DNA of 64,000 nt, from positions 193,472-257,471 of the forward strand of contig JAMWZD010000001.1 in the NCBI GenBank assembly GCA_024304995.1, written 5' to 3'. The DNA comes from Rickettsiales bacterium (lineage in GTDB: Bacteria > Pseudomonadota > Alphaproteobacteria > Rickettsiales > UBA998). A program made the position numbers and the translations under genes. This document shows, piece after piece, positions 24,870-32,052 of the stretch. The notes beneath the pieces are model-generated. The model was not told the origin of the DNA, searched no databases, and was given only the letters and a program-made list of their open reading frames with translations. Position 1 is the stretch's first letter, and each line of letters opens with the position of its first letter.

Positions 24870-26530
24870 GCGGCGACCCTCCCGGATGCAATGGCCTGCT
24901 GGATGGCAGCATTGTTGAACTTCATCGTCATCAAAGCCGAAGCCTTGTAACGGGTCAGGCTGAAGTCATTGCGATATTTGGGTGGGAGGTAGCGCAGTTG
25001 GTTTTCCGTAGCGGGCTGATGCAGCCAGCTGCGGGTTTTATGCGCGGCGCTTTCGGTTTCAAACAGGTTGAGCCAGTCATCGGCAGCGGCAAAACACACT
25101 ACACGCTCACCGGTTGCCAGTAGCTTGGGCTGCTCATTCTTGCGGCCACCCACGGCATACCACTCGCTATCTTTGAAAAAGACGCCACCCCATGCCTCAA
25201 ATCCTGCCGCGATGAAATAATGGTCATCACCGCGCAGATCGCACCACAGGAAGCTGGAGCGTTTGAGGATGTCGATCTCCGTCATGTGGAAATCAGCCGT
25301 AGGAGCGGATTGCTGGCTGCCTTGGCTTTCCCAGACATAACCGCAAAGCGGGCATTCCTTCACCGCGATGGGAACTTCTGCGGCACATTCCGGACAGTCT
25401 TTATAGGGCGCATCGCCATCCTGACACTGGTCATCCAGCTGCACTTCCTGCTCCAGCGAGCCATGCATGAGAGTGGATGTGCCAAAATCCAGCACGATGC
25501 AGTCTTTTTTAACGATGCCCGGATGCTCGCTTGGGTCGATGGTACGCAAACCACGACCGATCATCTGGATCATGGTGGATTTGTAAGAGCTGGGCCGCAG
25601 CAATACGATGCAAGAGGTTGGCGGGTGATCCCAGCCTTCGGTCAGCACTGCGACATTGACAATGACCTGAATTTCACCGCGACCGTAGGCCACCAGCGTA
25701 TCGACCCGGTCGTTTTCGCGCATGTCACCCCAGATCATGGCGGTAGTAACACCGGCGCTCTGGAAGCTGGCCATCACATCACGCGCATGCTCCACGGTAG
25801 AGCAGAACACCACGGTTTGCCTATCTCCGGCCTGTTCCTGCCAGTGGCGCACGACCGCATCATTGATGGGGCGTGTATTCATGATGTCGGCCACCGCACC
25901 CATGTCATAATCAAGGGCGGTTTTGCGAACACGACTCAGCTCATCACGAACCCCGACATCCATTACAAAAGTGCGCGGCGGCACGAGATGGCCGGAGGCA
26001 ATCAGTTCCTTGACCGTGATCTGATCAGCCACATTGGAAAAAACTGGGCGCAGCCCTTTTTTGTCGCCCCGGTTGGGGGTGGCGGTCATGCCCAGTAATT
26101 TGAGCGAGGGGTTGAGGCTGCGTGCGTGATCAATCACTCGCATGTAGCTGTCAGCCCGGGCGTGATGCGCTTCATCAATCACCAGCGCATCCAGCACCGG
26201 CATCTGCGCCAGATTGCTTTCCCGCGAGAGGGTTTGCACCATGGCGAAGGTGACCGCGCCACCCCAGCTTTTCTCATTGGCATTGAAGATGCTCGTGGAA
26301 ATGCCGGGGTTGACCCGTTTGAACTTAACTTCGTTCTGTGCGGTTAATTCATCACGGTGAGCAAGCACACAGGCATTTTGCAGATGCTTGCCCATCATGC
26401 GCCCGATCACCGCCGAGAGCATGATCGTCTTGCCTGCACCTGTTGGCGCGACGGCCAGCGTATTGCCATGAGCAATCAACGCATCGACCGTTTTACCCAC
26501 CAGTTCTTTCTGTCTTGGTCTAAGCAGCAT
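24866..26530 (-). CDS. DEAD/DEAH-box (SSL2-like) DNA helicase
   Basis: 554 residues. Walker A APTGAGKT (28-35), DEAH box in ALVIDEAHHARADSY (~115), motif III GMTATPNR, and motif VI region MIQMIGRGLR. A zinc-ribbon-like CPECAAEVPIAVKECPLCG follows at ~385-405. The C-terminal 150 residues are a phage-specific extension that ends FNNAAIQQAIASG. Superfamily 2 helicases of this type serve phage replication and recombination. It is placed between SSB-like and nuclease genes. Confidence 0.92.
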   Translation of the reverse strand: MLLRPRQKELVGKTVDALIAHGNTLAVAPTGAGKTIMLSAVIGRMMGKHLQNACVLAHRDELTAQNEVKFKRVNPGISTSIFNANEKSWGGAVTFAMVQTLSRESNLAQMPVLDALVIDEAHHARADSYMRVIDHARSLNPSLKLLGMTATPNRGDKKGLRPVFSNVADQITVKELIASGHLVPPRTFVMDVGVRDELSRVRKTALDYDMGAVADIMNTRPINDAVVRHWQEQAGDRQTVVFCSTVEHARDVMASFQSAGVTTAMIWGDMRENDRVDTLVAYGRGEIQVIVNVAVLTEGWDHPPTSCIVLLRPSSYKSTMIQMIGRGLRTIDPSEHPGIVKKDCIVLDFGTSTLMHGSLEQEVQLDDQCQDGDAPYKDCPECAAEVPIAVKECPLCGYVWESQGSQQSAPTADFHMTEIDILKRSSFLWCDLRGDDHYFIAAGFEAWGGVFFKDSEWYAVGGRKNEQPKLLATGERVVCFAAADDWLNLFETESAAHKTRSWLHQPATENQLRYLPPKYRNDFSLTRYKASALMTMKFNNAAIQQAIASGRVAA

Positions 26531-26542
26531 GAGCGCCTCCGT

Positions 26543-27115
26543 CTATTGCGCCCATGAAGGCAGGTTAGCGGAGCTGCTCTGTGGCTGAGCCGAGGCAGAA
26601 GGACTGGACGCAACAGCGCCCATTAAGGAGGCGTATTCCTTATGGTCAGGTGTGATGGCTATCTTGATGGCGTTTTTGTCATTGCCATGCTGGTCTTTTT
26701 CCATATCCACTCGGGCCACGAACTCGATGCCGTCCAGATCACCTAAGCCCTGAATGCGGCGTGCATTCTGCGCAGCAGGCGAGTTATCTTTATTAGAAAT
26801 ACCGCGAGCGGAATTGAGGATGCCCTTGATGAAAGCACGACCGATATTGGCCCAGTCTGGCCCTTTGGGACTATGAAGGCCAATCAGGCTCCAGATTTTG
26901 CGGCGAGCATATTTGCCATCCAGCACCACAAATTCGCAGTTCAGGTAAACCGAGCCGGTGGTGTTGTTTTGCGTGGCCCAACCGCCCGCCCAACCTTGCT
27001 GAGCATTGTCATGCCCACCGGGCTTAATCGACATGCGCACCTTTACCAGTGTGCCTTTTGGGATAGGGTCAAAACCTGTTTGATCGTCAGCAGTATTGAA
27101 ATCGTTCCAGCTCAT
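26543..27115 (-). CDS. SSB-like / DUF669-type phage protein
   Basis: 190 residues. The N-terminal and middle parts look like an OB-fold ligand-binding protein: PKGTLVKVRMSIKPGG, GSVYLNCEFVVLDGKYARRKIWSLIGL, GLGDLDGIEFVARVDMEKDQ. The C-terminus is a serine/alanine/glutamine linker ending PSWAQ, like the flexible tails of single-strand binding proteins. Placed directly after a Sak4-like ATPase and before a helicase, it probably coats ssDNA for annealing. It starts in an ATGA overlap. Confidence 0.7.
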   Translation of the reverse strand: MSWNDFNTADDQTGFDPIPKGTLVKVRMSIKPGGHDNAQQGWAGGWATQNNTTGSVYLNCEFVVLDGKYARRKIWSLIGLHSPKGPDWANIGRAFIKGILNSARGISNKDNSPAAQNARRIQGLGDLDGIEFVARVDMEKDQHGNDKNAIKIAITPDHKEYASLMGAVASSPSASAQPQSSSANLPSWAQ

Positions 27116-27984
27116 GCTTGGCCTCCATTATTTTCAGATTGTTGGGTGGGTTCAGGGACGGCATAAGTGAGCCGCTGTTCGGCAGGCTTGGCGGTGCCGG
27201 AGATTTTTTGGCAAAGCCGCCCAAGATGCGGCTCCTCCATCTCATCAAGACGGCCAGAGCGATCTTTCGCGGGGTAGCCCTGAGTATTGAGGGTGTGGCA
27301 AATGAAGGCACGGAATGACTTACCATCGGGCGTGACCATCTCGGCCATGGTGATGACCTGATCGACAATCCCGGGAAGCTCGAGCGCGGTTTTGCTGCCT
27401 TCAATTTGCGGCTGGAAGAAGCGGCGATTAAAATCGTCGATCTTTTCGTCCAAGATGCCGACGAACCAGATGTTCTTACCCCGCGTATGCTGCAGATGGG
27501 TGAGCCATCCGATCATCTCCTGACCATGCAGACCGTATGCGCCGCGAGTGTCCGGCTTGCCGGTTTTTTCGCTAAACGCCTGCGGCTGACCCTTACACCA
27601 ATTGAAGCAGAGGCGACCGGCTACGGTGATGCTGTCGATGAAAATGGTGTCGTATTTACCAAGTGCTGCACGATCACCGTATTTCTGGCAAACCGCGTCA
27701 TAATGCGCCTGACTGTAGGGTTGCTCATCACGCAGAGCTGGGTTCGGGCCACCGATATAGGCGGCAATATCCCGACAGTCCTGCCATGTGCGTGGACGAA
27801 TGGTGTCGCCTTGCCAGCCCTCAATCGCCAGATCACCGGCTTCAAGGTCAAAGAACAGCGTCTTATCCGCAGGCAGTGTCCATAGCAGTGAGGTTTTGCC
27901 AATGCCGCTTTTACCGAAGATGCATCCTTTGATGCCCTTGGTTTCTTTCAGGCGTTCATCGGCTGAGATGATAGGAAGTGTCAT
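27112..27984 (-). CDS. Sak4-like RecA-fold annealing ATPase (AAA_24)
   Basis: 290 residues. Walker A GKSGIGKT at 24-31, an acidic strand LFFDLEAGDLAIEGW at ~45-60, and Walker B-like TIFIDSITVAGRL at ~110. Length and order fit AAA_24 proteins, many of which are Sak4-type single-strand annealing proteins of phages. The neighbouring SSB-like protein supports that role, since Sak4 works with a phage SSB. Coupled by ATGA on both sides. Confidence 0.82.
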   Translation of the reverse strand: MTLPIISADERLKETKGIKGCIFGKSGIGKTSLLWTLPADKTLFFDLEAGDLAIEGWQGDTIRPRTWQDCRDIAAYIGGPNPALRDEQPYSQAHYDAVCQKYGDRAALGKYDTIFIDSITVAGRLCFNWCKGQPQAFSEKTGKPDTRGAYGLHGQEMIGWLTHLQHTRGKNIWFVGILDEKIDDFNRRFFQPQIEGSKTALELPGIVDQVITMAEMVTPDGKSFRAFICHTLNTQGYPAKDRSGRLDEMEEPHLGRLCQKISGTAKPAEQRLTYAVPEPTQQSENNGGQA

Positions 27985-28274
27985 TGAGCACCTCCTTTGC
28001 GGGAAAGCGCATCAACGATGTTTTCCGCACCCAGCGCACCTTTTGCACGCGCTTCGGAATAGAGTTCCCGAACGGCAGCGAGCCGCTTGTAGAGAGCGCT
28101 TTGCTCCTTATCTAATGCCTGCGCGGCAAAAGCCAAATCATCTACAGTGGCTTCCTGAATGGGCTTGGTGGTTTCTTCTTCAATGGCACCAAGAGCCGGA
28201 ATCTGAATGAATGCCGGAACATGCTTGGCGTAGTAACTGTCTTTAATGAGTTTTTGTAATGTGGGCTTAAACAT
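27981..28274 (-). CDS. small early phage protein, unknown
   Basis: 97 residues: LQKLIKDSYYAKHVPAFIQIPALGAIEEE, then a long helix DLAFAAQALDKEQSALYKRLAAVRELYSEAR. The second half may be a coiled coil. It is coupled to the Sak4-like gene by ATGA and overlaps the HTH gene by 8 bases. No family is recognised. Confidence 0.65.
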   Translation of the reverse strand: MFKPTLQKLIKDSYYAKHVPAFIQIPALGAIEEETTKPIQEATVDDLAFAAQALDKEQSALYKRLAAVRELYSEARAKGALGAENIVDALSRKGGAQ

Positions 28275-28512
28275 TGGTTTCCCCCTGTGATTTTGTGGTT
28301 TCGTCTGTGTTGGAAGGGATGGTCTGGCCGGTGCAGGTCAGGATGTGCTGCTGCTCGTACTGCTCCACATCCTTGATGCGGTAGCGCACGCGGCATCCGA
28401 TTTTGACGAAGGGGGGACCTTCACCACGCCAGCGCCACTGCTCTAATGTGCGAGCAGAAATGCCCCAGCGACGCGAAAGGTCGATTTGGTTGAGGAATTG
28501 TTTTGTAGTCAT
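28267..28512 (-). CDS. AlpA/excisionase-type helix-turn-helix protein
   Basis: 81 residues. NQIDLSRRWGISARTLEQWRWRGEGPPFVKIGCRVRYR is the MerR-like HTH of AlpA/excisionase proteins (HTH_17): recognition helix then R(V/Y)RY strand. A GGAGGT site 4 bases before ATG at 28512 fixes the start; an upstream ATG at 28551 has no site. As first gene of the early operon it could regulate early transcription or act in excision; the integrase is not in the window. Confidence 0.82.
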   Translation of the reverse strand: MTTKQFLNQIDLSRRWGISARTLEQWRWRGEGPPFVKIGCRVRYRIKDVEQYEQQHILTCTGQTIPSNTDETTKSQGETNV

Positions 28513-28639
28513 TGGGACCTCCAAGGGTTCTTGTTTCTTCTTGGCGGCCATTCGTGCTGCTCAAGAATTACCCTTATTTTCCAATGACTCGCTGCGTTTT
28601 TATATGGACAGCGCTGATGTTTATTGTGACATCCAGATA

Positions 28640-28665
28640 CAAAAAAAACCCCGAAAACGGGGCTT
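28640..28665 (-). terminator. strong Rho-independent terminator after the QueC-like gene
   Basis: GCCCCG-TTTT-CGGGG stem followed by eight T on the minus strand, 50 bases past the stop of the QueC-like gene. It insulates the accessory block from the phage early operon, whose first start is at 28512. Confidence 0.9.
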
Positions 28666-28715
28666 TAAATTATGCGTTGTGACATTCGTGGAAGATTGTG
28701 TGACATGCTACATAT

Positions 28716-30560
28716 CTATAGGTCAGACAATGATCTCACCTCCCTTAAATTACGGTTGAGGCGATAGCCTTTTGTCTGCGAGTTTTCGATGAATCCATCA
28801 GTATCAAAAACGACTCCGATATCTTCCCCTAACTGTTTCGCTACATTATCGCGCAATCTCATTATTGAACGCCGGAGAGAGGCTTCTTCTTTTCCCATAT
28901 CGCTGGCCAATTTGCCTGCGTTAATAAAGGCAATTTCATCGTTCTTACTTTTACCTTCCCTGAAATTGCCAATAAGCTGGGTCATGAGTTGATAACCGTC
29001 ACCTTTGATCTCAAATCCACCTTTAAATACAACACGCTCATTGGCATCATCGAAATAAAAGTCACACCTTTGTTCACCCAAGTGATCCAATGTGCTTTTT
29101 AGTTGTTCATCATAATTTAGCGTAGTCGGGGCATCCAACTTGCTGCGGTTAAAAAAGATGGATAACAGGCTTGTGCTAGGCAGCTCATTAGCAACAATCT
29201 GCTCAGAGTATTCATCCAATGCGTTTTGCATTACGCGCATCACATCATCAGTATGTTGTTTGTATAGTTCAAAGATTTTCGTTTCAGCTTCATCCGTGGT
29301 CAGATCATCAAATTCAGAAAGCGCAGATGTGATCTGGGGATGCGCATTAACAAAGGAATTCTTCGTTAAGTTCTTAAAGTCCTGAGCAAAACGCACATAG
29401 GAGGCTGCCATATTAATGTCGCGATCAATCGCACGCGCACCTTTAAGTAGATCAACCTTGTATTTGTCTGCGGGCTCATTCTCACCCATTCCGGCAGCTA
29501 ATATAGAGAACCGGCGATCAATGCATTGAGAGCATACTCCGCAATGACTGTGTTTTTTTGTCCATGTGCGTGGGCGCGTACAGCTGTTGGTATCTACAAG
29601 CAGTGACTCACACCCGCGCTGTTTAATTTTTTCAGTTACTTCTTTTTTCGTGAGCCACTGGAACGGATGATCAATCACTATATTCTTGCCAACAACCATA
29701 TCAAATAGAGCTTTGAATCCATTTAGCGCTCGGGGATGGGTTGTTCTGGTTGCCCGACTTTCCAGCACATCCTTAGTTAAAGGCAAATTTAAGCTCACCA
29801 CACCATTCTCATAAAAGGTGAACCTATCTTTGCCGTACATTTGCGCGATGCACATGCCCAAACAGGCAAATAGGAAAGAGCGCGTGCGCTGTGTGTATTC
29901 TTTTGCTTCGCTTTGGCTGTTCCGAACTTTGATCGATATAAACTGAGCCTGTTTGCCATATCCCTTTGTCTGCAGACCATCAATTAACTGTTTCTGTACG
30001 CTTTGCACTTTGTTGGCTGAATGATGCCCGACAAGAGCTACGGTTTTCTGCTGTCCAACAATAGATTCCACTGAACCAGCAAAAGAGTCCAAGCCACCAG
30101 AAAACAAAGCAATTTCATCTGGGGCAAGCTGCCCATCAATGAAATCGAAATACTGTTCGCGCAGCTGAACAGGATCAGCGGCTTGCACAAACGCAAAATT
30201 GTATGTCTCACCTGATAGAAAGCCGAGTGTATCTTGAAGTGTTTCAATTACTTCTTCTTTATTCCAAAAATCTGGGTTTCTAACAGCTATTGTGAAATGA
30301 AAGGCCCTGCGCCATTTTTCACCATAATCGGCAAGCGTCTCTGATCCCCGACCAATGTGCTGATCTGCACAGTAAACGTATGAGCCGACTTCAAGCAGGT
30401 CCATGATAATATCTGGTATGTTGCCCATTACTGTTTTTGAAATGGCTTCTACCTTTAGTTCCACATTCTTGCTGTCACCCTGAACATCAAGGATGAGGGT
30501 TTCCCGGTCGGGATTATCCTGTGCGGTTGCACCTCCACAAAATACATCAATTTCTTTCAT
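28716..30560 (-). CDS. QueC-like PP-loop protein with winged-helix-like C-terminus, candidate defence enzyme
   Basis: 614 residues, far longer than QueC (about 230). Residues 1-145 are an unrecognised N-terminal region. The PP-loop SGGLDS lies at 154-159. The zinc site of QueC is kept as C327, C340, C343, C346 (SHCGVCSQCIDRR). Residues 380-535 are unknown and helical-beta. Residues about 540-605 look like a winged helix (AGKLASDMGKEEASLRRSIMRLRDNVA...TKGYRL). QueC makes preQ0; long QueC-like proteins occur in Qat and type IV CBASS defence. It overlaps the partner gene by 14 bases and ends at a strong terminator. Defence is inferred. Confidence 0.8.
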   Translation of the reverse strand: MKEIDVFCGGATAQDNPDRETLILDVQGDSKNVELKVEAISKTVMGNIPDIIMDLLEVGSYVYCADQHIGRGSETLADYGEKWRRAFHFTIAVRNPDFWNKEEVIETLQDTLGFLSGETYNFAFVQAADPVQLREQYFDFIDGQLAPDEIALFSGGLDSFAGSVESIVGQQKTVALVGHHSANKVQSVQKQLIDGLQTKGYGKQAQFISIKVRNSQSEAKEYTQRTRSFLFACLGMCIAQMYGKDRFTFYENGVVSLNLPLTKDVLESRATRTTHPRALNGFKALFDMVVGKNIVIDHPFQWLTKKEVTEKIKQRGCESLLVDTNSCTRPRTWTKKHSHCGVCSQCIDRRFSILAAGMGENEPADKYKVDLLKGARAIDRDINMAASYVRFAQDFKNLTKNSFVNAHPQITSALSEFDDLTTDEAETKIFELYKQHTDDVMRVMQNALDEYSEQIVANELPSTSLLSIFFNRSKLDAPTTLNYDEQLKSTLDHLGEQRCDFYFDDANERVVFKGGFEIKGDGYQLMTQLIGNFREGKSKNDEIAFINAGKLASDMGKEEASLRRSIMRLRDNVAKQLGEDIGVVFDTDGFIENSQTKGYRLNRNLREVRSLSDL

Positions 30561-31356
30561 CTGCCGCGTTCCTGAATTTAAATTCTTTTCTCATTTTATT
30601 CATTGCAACATGGGCAAATCCAGATAACGCTTTTTTGTCTATGGATGTGCCTTTGTTGTATAAAATATTAGCGTTCCAATCCCTTGCGAATGGACGCATG
30701 ATATAAGATGCCTCGCGACAATGCTTATCAACATTGCGGTCAAAGAGGGACATATCTGAAACGAAAGGAGAAGTGCCTTCGGTTCCAAGGTGCTTGGGTA
30801 ACTCCCGATGCATGAAGTATTTGATGTTGTGGCTAGCAAGATTAACGAAAAACTCCTGCGCAAGATTGCCGAAGCCATCAGGTGTAGCAGAATGATCAAG
30901 TATGCGGTGTGTGTCACTCTTAGGCTCATCCCAGAAACCTAGCTGGGGCGCAGGAGCCGGTTGTTGGAGTATCGAGTTAAGAGCAGCAATGCCAGCTTGC
31001 TTGGCCATTTCACTGAGGTCAGTTACACCGTGGTTGCTAGACCTTTGCGCTTTCTCAATAGCTTTCTCGAAACCTACGATGATATCAGTTCTGCTGGGAT
31101 TGTCTGGCACCGCGACCCCAATCTGTGCCAGCCCGACCTGCAAATTATCTGCGCGTGCAGCTTGGGGGAGCAAGCATAGCAAGTGAAGGGCTTGTTGAAA
31201 GGCTGGGTCTTTTGACGCTTTTGCCAATGATCCATCACAAGCGTCAACGATTCTATCTGCCAACTCTGCAACAGAGGCATTTTCATCAGCCAAATAAGCG
31301 ACGATTTCTCGCCATTTTTTGGAGGCTGGTAATTTTCCTAACCGTTGATGCCCCAT
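30547..31356 (-). CDS. partner of the QueC-like protein, begins Met-Gly
   Basis: 269 residues from ATG at 31356: GHQRLGKLPASKKWREIVAY, a helical N-terminal half (AELADRIVDACDGSLAKA...), a proline-rich break (QQPAPAPQLGFWDEPK), and a C-terminal half FGNLAQEFFVNLASHNIKYFMHREL. No family is recognised and it does not look like QatB. It is cotranscribed and overlaps the QueC-like gene. An upstream in-frame ATG at 31440 would give an unlikely basic extension across the promoter. The Met-Gly start matters because an exposed N-terminal glycine is a possible modification site. The ribosome site is weak (AAGG, 13 bases). Confidence 0.65.
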   Translation of the reverse strand: MGHQRLGKLPASKKWREIVAYLADENASVAELADRIVDACDGSLAKASKDPAFQQALHLLCLLPQAARADNLQVGLAQIGVAVPDNPSRTDIIVGFEKAIEKAQRSSNHGVTDLSEMAKQAGIAALNSILQQPAPAPQLGFWDEPKSDTHRILDHSATPDGFGNLAQEFFVNLASHNIKYFMHRELPKHLGTEGTSPFVSDMSLFDRNVDKHCREASYIMRPFARDWNANILYNKGTSIDKKALSGFAHVAMNKMRKEFKFRNAADERN

Positions 31357-31514
31357 GATTATGCATTGCCTTACATCTGTGTTTTTTTCGCCTCTGCGTG
31401 CTGAGAAAAAATAGATGCGTATGCACCGCATTATTCTCATTGAATTTTTGATTACCGCACATTATTCTAAAGAACTCAATGAAATACAAGCGTAAATTGC
31501 ACTAAAGGATAGAA
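31357..31514. promoter_or_regulatory. divergent regulatory region with repeats
   Basis: 158 bases between the QueC-partner operon and the S24-peptidase operon. It contains near-identical direct repeats CCGCATTATTCT (31426-31437) and CCGCACATTATTCT (31455-31468), about 29 bases apart, and an inverted pair TCATTGA (31437-31443) / TCAATGA (31476-31482). It is AT-rich. These could be binding sites for the S24-type regulator next door. No clear -35/-10 pair can be fixed. Confidence 0.45.
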
Positions 31515-32033
31515 ATGCCACGTGGTGGAGTACGTCCGGGCGCGGGTCGCCCAAAAGGAACTGGCAAATTTGGCGAGAAAACGGTGCCTGTGCGCGTTCC
31601 CATGAGCATGGTTGAGGAGGTGCAGGCTTTTATTGAAGCGAAGGGATATAACGTACCATTGTTTTCATGCAAAGTAGCCGCTGGTGAACCTGTATGGGCG
31701 GATGAACACATCGAGGATTACCTGCGTCTTTCCCCGGATATGGTGCGCAAGCAGGAAGATACTTTCTGCGTAACAGTGAGTGGGGAATCGATGCTTGGGG
31801 CGGGGATAAACCCGGGCGACATTCTCGTGGTAGACAGAGGTTTAAGAGCCTCTGATGGTAAAATAGTGGTAGCAGCAGTGGATGGTGAGCTAACAGTAAA
31901 ACGACTCCAAAAAGCAAATAGTCGTATTACTCTTTTTCCTGAAAACATTGCTTACAAGGCCATAGAAATAAATGAAGAAAATAATTTCCACATATGGGGT
32001 GTGGTAACTAGTATAATTAAATCAGCAAAATAA
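31515..32033 (+). CDS. UmuD/LexA-like S24 peptidase
   Basis: 172 residues. The basic N-terminus GGVRPGAGRPKGTGKFG is typical of alphaproteobacterial UmuD-like proteins, without a LexA winged helix. Self-cleavage site Ala56-Gly57 (VAAGEP), catalytic Ser92 (GESM) and Lys129 (LTVKRL) are all present. So it should self-cleave under RecA. No umuC is nearby. It is followed 19 bases later by the DUF262 gene and is divergent from the QueC-like operon, so it may act as a damage-sensing regulator of this block or as a prophage-type repressor. The start has AAAGGA 5 bases upstream. Confidence 0.85.
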   Translation: MPRGGVRPGAGRPKGTGKFGEKTVPVRVPMSMVEEVQAFIEAKGYNVPLFSCKVAAGEPVWADEHIEDYLRLSPDMVRKQEDTFCVTVSGESMLGAGINPGDILVVDRGLRASDGKIVVAAVDGELTVKRLQKANSRITLFPENIAYKAIEINEENNFHIWGVVTSIIKSAK

Positions 32034-32052
32034 AGGTTTAGGAGAGCGGCAT

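Noticed and set aside
1-28551. Gene transfer agent proper
   Set aside because: Although the tail tip is GTA-like, a full replication/recombination operon and lambda-type terminase show a phage.
28716-30560. True queC of the queuosine pathway
   Set aside because: Length is more than twice normal, with extra domains at both ends, and no queD/queE/queF neighbours are present.
30547-31356. QatB
   Set aside because: The text does not match the QatB pattern I know, and QatA and QatD are missing.
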